Below, piece by piece: positions 52,763 through 62,619 of a stretch of 64,000 nucleotides of DNA (its first letter is position 1; each line of letters opens with the position of its first letter). The stretch spans positions 868,001-932,000 of the forward strand of contig CP014771.1 in the NCBI GenBank assembly GCA_001596155.1. Reading direction: 5' to 3'. Source of the DNA: Hymenobacter psoromatis. GTDB taxonomy: Bacteria; Bacteroidota; Bacteroidia; Cytophagales; Hymenobacteraceae. A program made the translations under genes and the position numbers. A model generated the notes under the pieces. That model saw only the letters and a list, made by a program, of their open reading frames with translations, searched no databases and had not been told where the DNA came from.

Positions 52763-53884
52763 GTGTACGTTCTAACGCCTATTTTGCCGGGGCAGCCGGC
52801 AGTTACCGACTTCTGGGCCTGCCTGGAGAAACGCCCCTTGCCTGGTGAACTGGCGGCTTATCTGCACGGGCACTGGTTACTAGGGCTGGCAGCGGCGCAA
52901 ACCCACCTGGAGGCTACGCCCTTGCCACGTCACGAGTACCTGCGGCTGCATGTGTTTGGACGAGTATTGCATGATTTGGCCCGACAGGGGTGGCACTTTG
53001 TAGCGGTGGCTCCGGTGGTGCTGGGTGGGCCGCCGCGCCTGGGGGCTACTCCGCCCGACTCGGCCGACTGGGCGGGGCGGCCCCCGGAGGATACGGCGCG
53101 GCCTACCCGTGACGAAGTGAAAAAGCTATTGCAGCAGGCGCTGGTGGCGCATCGCGAAGAGCAATTGCTGGAGCCAGCCGTGCAACGCTTCGTGCGCCGC
53201 CTCGAACGGCCCCGCCGCCACGCCGGCCGCTTAGTGAGCGTACGTAGCCTCCTGGCCGACCCAAGGTTACTGGCCACTGACCTGCAAAATGCGCTGGCTG
53301 ACCCTACCCCGGCCCAACGCGACGAGCGCCTGCTGAACCTGGTGCAGCCCTATTTGCAGGCCGCCACCGCCGACGATGTGGACGAATACACTGGCCTACC
53401 GCTGCTCGACATCTGGCGCTACTGCCGCTACACCTGGAGCCTGCCGTTTCAGACGCAGCCGGGCCGGCGGATGTTTTACCTGGTGCGCGACCGGGCGCGG
53501 CCGGGTCATCCCGTCATGGGCATCGGGGCGCTCGGGTCGTCGGTGGTGCAACTAACCGTGCGCGACGAATATATTGGGTGGAGCCTGGAAGCCCTGCGCG
53601 ACTGCCCCGACCCGGCCCCGCGCCTGCGGGCGCTGGCCACCGAACTCAACCGCGCTATTGGCGAAATCTACCACCTGGATTTTTTGGCCGAGGGCGTGCT
53701 GCACGAAACCGACCTGGCCGCCCCTACCCCCGCCGCGCTCGACCGCTTGAGTGCCTACGCCAACCAGCAACCCCTGGCCAGCCGCGAACGTCAGAAACAA
53801 CTGCTTGACTTGGTGGCCGAAGCCCAAACCCCGCTTTTTCGCCGTAAACGCGCCGAGACGCTGGGAGCGCTGCTAGCGGCGTAG
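52763..53884 (+). CDS. DUF4338 (DruA-like) protein heading the defence-like island
   Basis: 373 residues from the GTG at 52763. Residues about 215-320 carry the DUF4338 pattern known from DruA of Druantia: DIWRYCRYTWSLPFQTQPGR, MFYLVRDR, PVMGIGALGSS, and RDEYIGWSLEALRD, followed by LATELNRAIGEIYHLDFLAE. In Druantia type I DruA is followed by DruB-DruE, including a large helicase; none of those is here. The N-terminal part is not recognised. It probably binds or processes nucleic acid; the activity of DruA-like proteins is not settled. First of five co-directional genes; 33 bases before the HNH gene. Confidence 0.65.
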   Translation: MYVLTPILPGQPAVTDFWACLEKRPLPGELAAYLHGHWLLGLAAAQTHLEATPLPRHEYLRLHVFGRVLHDLARQGWHFVAVAPVVLGGPPRLGATPPDSADWAGRPPEDTARPTRDEVKKLLQQALVAHREEQLLEPAVQRFVRRLERPRRHAGRLVSVRSLLADPRLLATDLQNALADPTPAQRDERLLNLVQPYLQAATADDVDEYTGLPLLDIWRYCRYTWSLPFQTQPGRRMFYLVRDRARPGHPVMGIGALGSSVVQLTVRDEYIGWSLEALRDCPDPAPRLRALATELNRAIGEIYHLDFLAEGVLHETDLAAPTPAALDRLSAYANQQPLASRERQKQLLDLVAEAQTPLFRRKRAETLGALLAA

Positions 53885-53916
53885 CTTTAGGTGTTTTATT
53901 TCAACTAGCTGAATCC

Positions 53917-54777
53917 GTGCCGTTACTATATTATTGGAAGCCCGATAATTATTATCGTGACCTGGATTTTGGGGCTTCGTATCACCTCAACCAAAAAAAT
54001 ACACTACTGCACGAAATTGAGATTGGCGACAGCTTATGGGCCTTCACCCGTAGCAAAAAAACCGGACGCTATGTTCTGGCTGCTGAATTAGTTATCAAGG
54101 CTAAAACCTTCAACCCTGACACGTTCCGATATGGCAAGTACCGCGTTTGGGGTAGCCTTACTGCTTCGCGTTATTTTGACGTTGAAAACCAGCCCGATGC
54201 AGAGCCGATAATTCGAACGTTGGCTTCCATAAAAGCCAACGGAAAATACTTAGGACAAGCTTTCCAGGGCTACGCGGCCGTGCGGCGGCTAGCTCGGGCC
54301 GACCATTTGGTTTTACTGGAAGCTGCCCGGCATTATGCTTTGGAGCAGCGAGCGACTAATAAGATTTCCGAGCAGGATTTAGAAGAAAAGTTGCTCTACG
54401 GCCAGCCGCAAGATATTCAGAGCTTGGTTGAGGAAGAGGCTGTCGGATTGTCGCTGCTGCAGCGTGAGTACCTGTACACGCAAGCGCCATTTCGTAACCG
54501 GCAGTTTGCCGCGGAATTACAGACGCTCTACGCCGGGCGGTGCCAGATTTGTGGCTGGGACCCGCTTAGCATTTACGGTTTCTACCTATGCCATGCCCAC
54601 CATATCCAATGGCTAAGCCGAGGTGGAGCCGACGGGTTGGAGAATATGATGCTGGTGTGCCCGAACCACCACGGAGCTATTCACCGGGGTGATGCGCCAC
54701 TGGATTTTGGGAATGGCACGTTTGTGTTTGAGAGGCATACGGAACCGATTATATTGAATCAGCATCTGCTACTTTAG
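53917..54777 (+). CDS. HNH endonuclease with possible PUA/EVE-like N-terminal domain
   Basis: 286 residues from the GTG at 53917. The C-terminal HNH domain is complete: C209-C212 (CQIC), HAHHI (H226-H229), GGADGLENMMLVC and CPNHH (C248, H251, H252), that is the zinc-supported HNH of restriction nucleases such as McrA. The N-terminal ~130 residues (LLYYWKPDNYYRDLDFGASY, IEIGDSLWAFTRSKKTGRYV) have the look of a PUA/EVE-like base reader, an inference without a firm family match. The gene is lower in GC than its neighbours. A type IV-like nuclease that cuts modified DNA would suit the context. Confidence 0.78.
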   Translation: MPLLYYWKPDNYYRDLDFGASYHLNQKNTLLHEIEIGDSLWAFTRSKKTGRYVLAAELVIKAKTFNPDTFRYGKYRVWGSLTASRYFDVENQPDAEPIIRTLASIKANGKYLGQAFQGYAAVRRLARADHLVLLEAARHYALEQRATNKISEQDLEEKLLYGQPQDIQSLVEEEAVGLSLLQREYLYTQAPFRNRQFAAELQTLYAGRCQICGWDPLSIYGFYLCHAHHIQWLSRGGADGLENMMLVCPNHHGAIHRGDAPLDFGNGTFVFERHTEPIILNQHLLL

Positions 54778-54819
54778 TAGGATTGCTACTTGCAGGCGCT
54801 AGTTACTGAGCTATTCTGA

Positions 54820-56253
54820 AACGGCGGGGCGTGTGGGAACATATATGCCAGCGCCCGCGACCAGCCCGAATTAGTAGCCGAATTACAAGCCGCCGCAGCG
54901 GCTGGGCAGCCGGTATTACTGGCCATTAATGAAGGGCCGTTGCGGCACTTATTGGCGACTGCACCCGACTTCATAGACCGGCCAACTTTACAAGCCGCCC
55001 TGGACCAGCCATTTGCCTACGTAGGGGCCGGGGTGCCGGCCGCCCTACCCGACCAACGCCCACTGGTACCGGCGGCCCTACTACTAAACCTGGGGGAACG
55101 CCAGGTACTAACGCACCGCTTTATGGCGCAGGCCCTGGACACTGCCCTCAACCAAGTAGAGTGGGAGAACGCACCAGATGAGGTGCAGACTAATTGCGCG
55201 GCGTTGCGCCAAACGTTGGTGCAAAACCGGCTTTACGAGTTGCTGACGGTGGTGCGTGAGGGGGGGCTACACGTAACCATGCACCAGTTGCTGGGGCTGC
55301 TGGCCCGCCTGCTTACGGGCGGCTACACTACCCACGAGCGGGCAAAAAAATATGCCCGGCCATACTACGAAACCGCCTTTGAGGAGCGGGCAGATAATGC
55401 CCTGGCGACCGCCCTGGCCGAACTTGACCCGGCCCGCCTACCCCACGCCCACCTCGACACGCACCAACTATGGGACGACCCGGCCGCGGTAGGCACTTGG
55501 CTACCCGGCCGCCGCCCCGACCAAAACACGCCTGGCCAAGCCTCCGATAAAAAAACGGCTATGCAGTGGTTCGAGCGCATTAAACGGCAGTTCTACTTTG
55601 AGAACCAGGACGGCGGGAAACTGCTGCAAGTGCTGCCTGCCGACCGATTCACGTTTAAATTACTGCTGGAAGAAGCCCGGGATGCCCCTGATACGGCACG
55701 GCGCAAGTTGCTGGGCGCACTGGCGCGGTTTGCCCACCAAACGGGCATGGCGGGCCGCGCCAGCCAACGGCCGGGGGCCTTGGCGACTACCGACCTGTAT
55801 TTGTGGAGCGGACTACGCTATGATGCTGACCGCCCCCCGACGGTGCTGGTAGCCGGAGCCAGGGTAGCGGGCAAAGAACTGGCGGTTCAGTTGCCCGAAT
55901 TGCTGCCGGCTGCTTACTACTTATTGGTGGGCGAAGACTATTCCCCCGACCATTTGCGGCTGGCCTGGGGCAACCCACCCGGCGAGCAAAGCCCAGCGTT
56001 GCGCATTGACCTGGATTTGTGGCGCGACCTGGAGAGTGTGCGGCGGGGGCTACCCGCCGAGCGGCGACCGGAGCAAGCCAGCCGGCGAATAGAGCGTTTT
56101 CTGGCGGCGTTAGCGGCGGCTCAGTCTGACGCGCCTACTTCCGAAATATGGATACTGAATATTGCCACCGGCCGAGCGGAGCTTATTCAGCTGGAAGCTA
56201 ACGCGCAGGCACCCAATAAGCTCAAATACGTTTTGGCCGACCCTAACGCTTAA
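54820..56253 (+). pseudogene. ATPase-like gene lacking its Walker A region (DptF-like position)
   Basis: The frame is open from after a TGA at 54817 to 56253; the first plausible start is TTG 54940 (437 residues). Upstream of that TTG the frame still encodes coherent sequence, IYASARDQPELVAELQ and GQPVLLAINEGPLRHLLATA, which resembles the middle of a P-loop ATPase (an (D)ASxxD strand and sensor-like hydrophobic strand plus INEG). GLHVTMHQLLGLLARLLTGG fits a lid helix. No G-K-S/T loop lies between 54778 and here, so the N-terminal nucleotide-binding segment is missing. The gene may be decayed, or the protein may be a shortened partner. In order and size it stands where DptF would stand before DptG and DptH. 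Confidence 0.55.
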
Positions 56254-56264
56254 TTAATTGTTTT

Positions 56265-57707
56265 ATGGCTGAAAAGCATCCGTTTTACCCCATTGCTTAT
56301 TTGGTTATTCAAGCGGCTTGGGGGTTTCGCCCCGACCGTGATATCAAGTCGGTGCATTTGGCTAATGGTTTTTTTCGTTATTTGTGTGACAGCGGACCTA
56401 GCGAAGTCAAGTTACTAAAAGAAGTGGTAGCCAGCCGGCGCGGTAATTCGCGCATTACGGCAAGCGATGTCTTGCGAATGCCCGCTTTCCGCAAGGTAAT
56501 TGAAAACTCCGCTCCGCTACCAGTAGCGGAAGAAGCCACCGAGCGGCTACGGCTGGCCCTTGATGACGTGCTGAATCAGGATGGCGCATTTTATGCGGCT
56601 GCCCGTAATTCTACGCTCACCTTGACCCACCGCCAGCACCTGACTGACGACACCTATGACCAGGGCGCGGGCAGTTTATTAGCGCAGATACTGCTAGCCG
56701 CGCCCGACCAAACGGCTGTCGTGGCGCTTCGCACAGCACTCGACACCCCAGATAACACTACCTATCGGCTTACAGAACCTCTACTTACCCCACAAACGGG
56801 TAGTCTAGGAATATCCACCAAACAAGCAACGGCCGAGGTGCGCGAGCGGCTGGCGAAATCGTGTGTTTTGCCCGGTTGGCAAGCCAGCTTCACTACCCTG
56901 GCTGCCCACTACCTTGACCCCGCACCGGGTAAACCGCCGCTCGAAAAAACGGCTTTTCTGCAACGCGCCGTTAGTTTGGCCGGGCTGGGACTGCTGCTGC
57001 ACCTTTATAACAGCGGCCCTGGCAACGGCTGCCAACCATTACTGCTGTGCGCCGATAACCCCCTGCCAACGGTACGGGAAGTGAGCCGTCATACGCTGGG
57101 GCTGGCCCGAGGGCGATTACGCGGGGCCTTTCAAGAAGCGCTACGTACTGAATTAGCGCGAAGTGGTGATGCTACTCGTAGCCCCGATGAGTATCAGGCG
57201 TGGGCTACTAGTTGGCTCCAGGAGAAAGAACGAGCGCAGTACTTGGATGCGCTGGCGCTGGAAAAGGCTCTTGGGACTTCTGATTTTGAAGCGGCGGTAC
57301 GGGCTTTGACCGGGCCGGGACTAAAGGCGGCGGGGTCAAAATCGGCCGAGAGTTGCGCGTCAAGTTTAGGGCAGCGGCTAGGCATTCAATGGCCCCGGCG
57401 GCAAGGCGTTGGCCAGCCCTATCTATCGCCGGTCGCGGCCGTGTACGATGCCTTGGTAGGCGGCCTGCTAGCGCCGGGCCAGGTGGTGCCAATCGAGGAC
57501 TTTTGGCAACTTGCTTATGAGCGTTTTGGCTTGCTGTGCGGGGCTTTACCGCTCGATGACCAGCGCCACCTGGGCAGCGTGGGCATCCTCAACTTGTCGC
57601 TCGATGACTTACAAGCCAATGCTCGCGCCGTGCTCGACGAATTGCGTCGCCTGGGCTATGCCCGCACCTACGCCGATGAGGTAACGCTCATCAGCGCGGG
57701 CTGGTAG
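56265..57707 (+). CDS. Unrecognised 480-aa protein (DptG-like position)
   Basis: I do not recognise the family with confidence. 480 residues, mostly helical, no signal or membrane segments, no visible catalytic motif. Landmarks: HPFYPIAYLVIQAAWGFRPD at the N-terminus, RHTLGLARGRLRGAFQEALR in the middle, and a C-terminal region YLSPVAAVYDALVGGLLAPG, WQLAYERFGLLCGALPLDDQ, LRRLGYARTYADEVTLI, which looks like a winged-helix-type tail. It is 11 bases after the ATPase-like gene and 38 before the FtsK gene. By order and length it would be the DptG-like protein of a DptF-DptG-DptH-type module; that is inference. Confidence 0.6.
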   Translation: MAEKHPFYPIAYLVIQAAWGFRPDRDIKSVHLANGFFRYLCDSGPSEVKLLKEVVASRRGNSRITASDVLRMPAFRKVIENSAPLPVAEEATERLRLALDDVLNQDGAFYAAARNSTLTLTHRQHLTDDTYDQGAGSLLAQILLAAPDQTAVVALRTALDTPDNTTYRLTEPLLTPQTGSLGISTKQATAEVRERLAKSCVLPGWQASFTTLAAHYLDPAPGKPPLEKTAFLQRAVSLAGLGLLLHLYNSGPGNGCQPLLLCADNPLPTVREVSRHTLGLARGRLRGAFQEALRTELARSGDATRSPDEYQAWATSWLQEKERAQYLDALALEKALGTSDFEAAVRALTGPGLKAAGSKSAESCASSLGQRLGIQWPRRQGVGQPYLSPVAAVYDALVGGLLAPGQVVPIEDFWQLAYERFGLLCGALPLDDQRHLGSVGILNLSLDDLQANARAVLDELRRLGYARTYADEVTLISAGW

Positions 57708-57745
57708 GAGGCGGCTTTATTTTTTTACTGATTCTACGCCTTGTT

Positions 57746-60700
57746 ATGCCGCTTGCTACTTTGTTTGACGAAGCCCTTCTTGCTACCCTGGAGGCGGCTT
57801 TTGAGGCGCTACCCCCCGGCATTATCATGGCCGGAATGCCGGCCGAGCCAACTGGTTGGCTGGCGCGTTTGGTAGCGGCTTTGCAACCGGACGAGCGGTA
57901 CTACGTGAGCGTGGTTGGGGCTGATGCGGAACTGCGCGCCACGTTGCCCGCAGCAGCACCGGGCGACTTGCGTTTTGGGCTGGGCGCTACCCACGCGGTA
58001 GCGGTGCGCAATGCGGCCGAGGTGCCGACTACGGCCCGGCGCGTGGTAATCATGCTGCGCGCTGAAGCCCGCCTGCACTCGTTGCGCCAGCGCAATTACT
58101 TATCCTTCAGCCCGGCCGATGTAGTGCGGCACCTGGCGCAGCAGCAGGCTGGGATGGACCTTCCCCTACCTCAAAAACAGTTTTGGCAGTGTTTGGCGCA
58201 AGGTCAGCCGCCGGTAGCCCTGCTGGCCTTTCTGGATTTTTACCAAGCGGTAACCGGGGCGAGTCCGGCAGCCAGCCCCCGCGACGAGTTATACCGGCTG
58301 GGCTTGTTGCCCGACCCTTCCTTATTTAACGACAGCAAACCCCGCGGCGTAGCCGAACGCCTGGCCGAAAACGCCGACCTTACTCAAAAGCTCCTGCTGG
58401 GCGACCCGGCCCACCAGGAAACTGCTTATAAGCAGTACCAGGCCGCCGCCACCGTTGATACGCGCCTGGCCGAACGCTTACTAGCGGCATTCGCGGCCCT
58501 GCGCGCGATGGACCCGGCCGCGCCCCTGCCGCCGCAGTTGCAAGGGCTTGATTTGCCACTGGTGCGGCAACTTTTGGGCGGGCAGCTACCGACGACCGGG
58601 ATTCTCACCAACCTGCCGGGCGGGTCCGCCAGCGTTCCAATCGCCGCGGGACCAGCGCCGGATTTTACGGGTACGAGCAACCCGGATGGGAGCGGGGCCG
58701 GCGCGGACAACTCTGGCGGCGCGGCTGACCCTGACGAAGAGGAGGACCCCGAACCAACCCCGGCTACCGGCGGGCGCTCGGGCGCGGCGGGCGGCCAGCG
58801 CGGCAGCACCGGCCCCAAAAAAAAGTATAATTTCGGCCTGGATGATGCCGTGGTGCATCTGGCTACCGGGGAGGTACCCGACCTGCCCGGCGGCTGGCAG
58901 GCCACGGCAACTAAGTTACTGGCCAAGTTGCGCATCCGGCTCGCTAAAACTCCCGAAGAAACCAAGCCGCTGGAAGTAGGCCGGGTGCAGGTAGTACATA
59001 GCAGTAATGCCGTGGCCCTGGCCCTCACCAATGGGTTACTAGGCCCCGAGCAATTGGGCGGCGTGCTTACCCTACCCCACCTAACCACGGCGGAGGAAGC
59101 GCTGGATGCCCTGACCGCCGACCAGCTACCCCCCGCCGCGCCGGCCTGGGATGCCGCTTGGCTGGCCGAGTTGCGGCGTTACCTGCGCACCGCCGATGGT
59201 TTGCTAGCCGGCCTGGATAGTGAACTCGCCCTGGAAGCCTACCTGACGGCACGGGCGGCACTACTGCCTTTCGGGGCGTTGCTGACTTCGGCTCCGCTCA
59301 GCGCGGTACTGCTCGATACCACCTTGCAAGCGGCCGCCGCGCAAGCCGTGGCTACCTACCACCACTTGCTGCGTACCGTGGCCGACCACTACGCCGACTT
59401 GCAGCGCCACAACAGCGCCGGGCAGCGCATTGCCAGTCTGCTGCTGCGCCTAGACGTGGTAGAAGTGCGGGCTGGCACCACCCACCGGGCCGCCCTGCTG
59501 GCTCCGTTGCACCCGCTGGCCCTTTGGAAATATCTGGAGTTGGCCCGCTTAGTCCTGGCTGGTCCTGCGCAGGCCCGCACCCTGCTCGACATTTTCACCG
59601 ACCGGCGCGAGCTGACGCGCGAACCGTTGCGGGCCTTGGTGCTGCCGCCCGATGGCTCGTTTCCCACGGTGGCGTTGGCGCAGGCCGAGCGGCTGGGCGC
59701 GGCGTGGCCCGTGTACCGGCCCACGGGCCTGGTGCGCGTCACGGTTTCGGCGAAAATCCTGGTGCAGGCCGCTCGCAAGCTGGCGGTGCTGTACCCAGCG
59801 GTGCATCGCTGCCTGCGCGTATTCGTGCAGCACCCGGAGCACCTGGATACGGTGGCCGAAGCGCTGGAAGAACTACGGCACGAAACGAAGGACGACCGGG
59901 TAAAGTACGAGCGGTTTGAGGTGCTGATTGGCTTTTTGCCGGGCCGGCCGGTGTCGCTGCTACCCCTCGACCGGCTGCTGAATGAGGGCTTACTGACGCT
60001 GGAAACCCGCTTCGTAGCATCCGTAGCCGACGCGAGCGAGTGGCTGCGCGAGCAGCCGGTGCATTTGCTGGTGCTGGCAGGGCAGCGTCACCTGCACCCG
60101 CTGCCTATTGGGCGCGAGGCTACGCACCTGCACCCCTTGAGCCTACCCCAAGTGCTGGAGTATGACCAGTTCGACCCCGGCAATCCGCTGGTCCTGCGGC
60201 CCCGTGGCCAGCAGCCCAACCCCGACGATGAGGCCCTCAACCGACCGTTCGCGGCTTTCCATACGCTGGCCGCCGAGGTGGCCGGGCAGCCCGGCCGCGA
60301 GTGGTCGGGCAGCCGCAGCAAGCCCGCGCCCGATGGCACGCAGCCCGCGCTGCTGCCGCTGACGGTTTTCCTGCTCCTGTCGGCCGAAATCCCTACCTCG
60401 GCCGACCCCGACCACGTGTTGGTGCTGGCCCGGCAGGGCGGCCTCGGCGGCGATGCTGTGCTCACGCGCTGGAACCAGCGCTACGTAACCGGCGTGCGGG
60501 AGGCCGTCCTGAGCGGCCTCAACTACGCCAGCAATGCCGATGCCACCAAATTGCTGCGCCGCCTCGAAGCCACTGGTCACACCAACCTGCTACGGGCCAT
60601 TAGCAATAAGAAGGAGGCTAAAAATGGCTTTTTGCCCACCGAACTCAACGGGCAGCTTGGTTTGGCCGTGGCCCTGCGCTGGTACGAAGACCAGGCCACT

Positions 60701-62557
60701 GACCATTTTCACCTCACCGTAAGCCTCGATTCGACGCTGGCAAGCCGCTGGCTGGCCCGCCGCGCTACCGGCCTGCGCCCCGACCTGCTGGGCATCCGCC
60801 GCCGGGCCAGCGATGGCGGCCTGAGCTTCGACCTTATCGAAGTGAAAGCCTACGCCGTGGCGGGCGACCTGGAGGCCCCCAACCAGCCCGGCCCCCAACT
60901 CCGGGCCGCCGCCCACGCCCTGCTCCCCATTCTCACCCAAACCGGCGGCGACTTATTTACCGACTGCCGCCGCGAGTTATTGCGCGAGCAAATTTTCCAC
61001 GAGGGGAAACTGAGTCTGCCGCCCGGCGTAATTCCCGCGGAGTGGGCGGCCTGGGTTCAGCAAATCAGCACTGCCCTGGATGGAAAAACCAAGCCGGAAA
61101 TCAACCTGCGACTGATTGAGGTAATCAAAGGCGAGTATTTCGAGCCCGACCCGCAGGAATCCTTTTCACCTGGTAATCCTACCGGCGATACCCTGGCCGA
61201 GCAGACTGGTATTCAGCGAACTAAGTTGGGTGAAAACAACATTCAGCAATACCTCAAGAACTCACCACCCCCTAGCCCGAGCACGGGCCGGCCGGTACCG
61301 CAAGTTCCTACGCCCCCACCAGGCCCGGCCGCTCCTGCTGAGCCTGTCTCATCTCCGGTGGCTATTTCACCGCAGAATACTACTACCCCTTCAATGCTGC
61401 CCGAAGCTTCGAGTCAGCCAACCTTGGCAGCCGCCGAACCCGCAGTTGCTGCGGTAACCGCCAGCGCTACCCCCGTCTTAACCCGGCCCGCTGACCTGGC
61501 CCAATTAGCGGGTGACTTATATGCCACGTTGCGGGATTTCAATATTCGCCTGGCCCGGCCCGTTGACCCGATGCTAGCCGATATAGGGCCGAGTTTGGTA
61601 CGATTCAAAGTAGAACTAGCCAGAGGCCAGGGCGATAAGCCGGTGCGCAGTATGGCTTCGGATATCCAGCGGGGAATGCGGTTGCATTTTCTGCCTCGTA
61701 TTGAGAACCTACCCGGCACGCAGTTCTTATTTGTAGAGGTACCGCGGGCCGACGCGCAGTTAGTACCCTTGCTGCCATTACTGGCGCACGAGGCCGCGCA
61801 GCCCTCCCGGCCCATTGGCTCGTTTCCGGCCGGTATGGCCCCCGATGGTACTATCCGCTGGCTCAACCTGCCTGATGTGCGCCACATGCTGGTAGGCGGC
61901 TCCAGTGGCTCGGGCAAGTCCATGTTTCTTAATGCCTTGATTGTCTCGCTAACAAGCCTTCAGCCGGCTACCCGGATGCAATTGATTTTAATTGACCCTA
62001 AGGGAGCTGAATTTACCTTTTTCAAACGCCTACCCCACCTGCGCACGCCCATCATCCGCGAGCCGTCATCGGCTATCGAAACCCTGGAGGCCCTTATGGC
62101 TGGCGAATACCTTCGGAGGCGCGACTTACTAGAGCAGTATCAGTGCCTCAATATTCAGGACTACTACCAAATTCAGCCCCCCGAAACCATGCCCCTCATC
62201 GCCGTGGTGGTTGATGAGTTGGAAACATTCCTGGGTTCCATGAACAAGGTTGACCGGGCAACCTTTGAAAACCTGCTTGGCAGTATTGCCCGGCTCACGC
62301 GCTACGTCGGTATTCATCTGGTAGTGGCTACCCAACGGCCCGATAGCAAGGTAATCTATGGAAACCTCAAGAATAACCTGGAGTGCCGGGTTGCCTTTAA
62401 GTTGGCTTCTAACGTTGATAGCCGGGTAGTACTTAACGAAGGCGGCGCGGAAAACCTAATGAAAAAGGGCGACATGCTACTGCAATTCGATAGCCACTTA
62501 CAACGGTTGCAAGGCTTTTTCTTACATACTGAAGAACTACGTCAATTATTTAATTAA
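57746..62557 (+). CDS. Large DNA motor protein: candidate PD-(D/E)XK nuclease region and C-terminal FtsK-like ATPase
   Basis: 1603 residues. The N-terminal half (1-290 and 360-990) is not recognised; a low-complexity acidic and glycine-rich linker (about 293-360) divides it. Residues ~1005-1040 carry RPDLLGIRR (D1013) and FDLIEVKAYA (E1032, K1034), the layout of a PD-(D/E)XK nuclease. A Pro/Ala-rich linker (about 1170-1245) leads to an FtsK/HerA-type motor: GPSLVRFKVELARGQGDKPV, Walker A GGSSGSGKS (K1391), Walker B LIAVVVDELE (D1490, E1491), HLVVATQRPD and DSRVVLNEGGAENLMKKGDM. The length and motor position fit DptH-type restriction proteins. Residues for ATP hydrolysis are all present, so it is likely active. 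It probably translocates along and cuts DNA; partners are the upstream genes. Confidence 0.75.
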   Translation: MPLATLFDEALLATLEAAFEALPPGIIMAGMPAEPTGWLARLVAALQPDERYYVSVVGADAELRATLPAAAPGDLRFGLGATHAVAVRNAAEVPTTARRVVIMLRAEARLHSLRQRNYLSFSPADVVRHLAQQQAGMDLPLPQKQFWQCLAQGQPPVALLAFLDFYQAVTGASPAASPRDELYRLGLLPDPSLFNDSKPRGVAERLAENADLTQKLLLGDPAHQETAYKQYQAAATVDTRLAERLLAAFAALRAMDPAAPLPPQLQGLDLPLVRQLLGGQLPTTGILTNLPGGSASVPIAAGPAPDFTGTSNPDGSGAGADNSGGAADPDEEEDPEPTPATGGRSGAAGGQRGSTGPKKKYNFGLDDAVVHLATGEVPDLPGGWQATATKLLAKLRIRLAKTPEETKPLEVGRVQVVHSSNAVALALTNGLLGPEQLGGVLTLPHLTTAEEALDALTADQLPPAAPAWDAAWLAELRRYLRTADGLLAGLDSELALEAYLTARAALLPFGALLTSAPLSAVLLDTTLQAAAAQAVATYHHLLRTVADHYADLQRHNSAGQRIASLLLRLDVVEVRAGTTHRAALLAPLHPLALWKYLELARLVLAGPAQARTLLDIFTDRRELTREPLRALVLPPDGSFPTVALAQAERLGAAWPVYRPTGLVRVTVSAKILVQAARKLAVLYPAVHRCLRVFVQHPEHLDTVAEALEELRHETKDDRVKYERFEVLIGFLPGRPVSLLPLDRLLNEGLLTLETRFVASVADASEWLREQPVHLLVLAGQRHLHPLPIGREATHLHPLSLPQVLEYDQFDPGNPLVLRPRGQQPNPDDEALNRPFAAFHTLAAEVAGQPGREWSGSRSKPAPDGTQPALLPLTVFLLLSAEIPTSADPDHVLVLARQGGLGGDAVLTRWNQRYVTGVREAVLSGLNYASNADATKLLRRLEATGHTNLLRAISNKKEAKNGFLPTELNGQLGLAVALRWYEDQATDHFHLTVSLDSTLASRWLARRATGLRPDLLGIRRRASDGGLSFDLIEVKAYAVAGDLEAPNQPGPQLRAAAHALLPILTQTGGDLFTDCRRELLREQIFHEGKLSLPPGVIPAEWAAWVQQISTALDGKTKPEINLRLIEVIKGEYFEPDPQESFSPGNPTGDTLAEQTGIQRTKLGENNIQQYLKNSPPPSPSTGRPVPQVPTPPPGPAAPAEPVSSPVAISPQNTTTPSMLPEASSQPTLAAAEPAVAAVTASATPVLTRPADLAQLAGDLYATLRDFNIRLARPVDPMLADIGPSLVRFKVELARGQGDKPVRSMASDIQRGMRLHFLPRIENLPGTQFLFVEVPRADAQLVPLLPLLAHEAAQPSRPIGSFPAGMAPDGTIRWLNLPDVRHMLVGGSSGSGKSMFLNALIVSLTSLQPATRMQLILIDPKGAEFTFFKRLPHLRTPIIREPSSAIETLEALMAGEYLRRRDLLEQYQCLNIQDYYQIQPPETMPLIAVVVDELETFLGSMNKVDRATFENLLGSIARLTRYVGIHLVVATQRPDSKVIYGNLKNNLECRVAFKLASNVDSRVVLNEGGAENLMKKGDMLLQFDSHLQRLQGFFLHTEELRQLFN

Positions 62558-62619
62558 TTTAATTCTTATTTTCTATTTATCTAAAGATAAGCGTAAATTT
62601 TAAATTATATATGTCTTAA

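Noticed and set aside
52763..62557. Calling the island a complete Dnd/Ssp phosphorothioation or Druantia system
   Set aside because: No dndBCDE/sspBCD-type modification genes and no DruE helicase are in the window, so only the individual protein resemblances are claimed.
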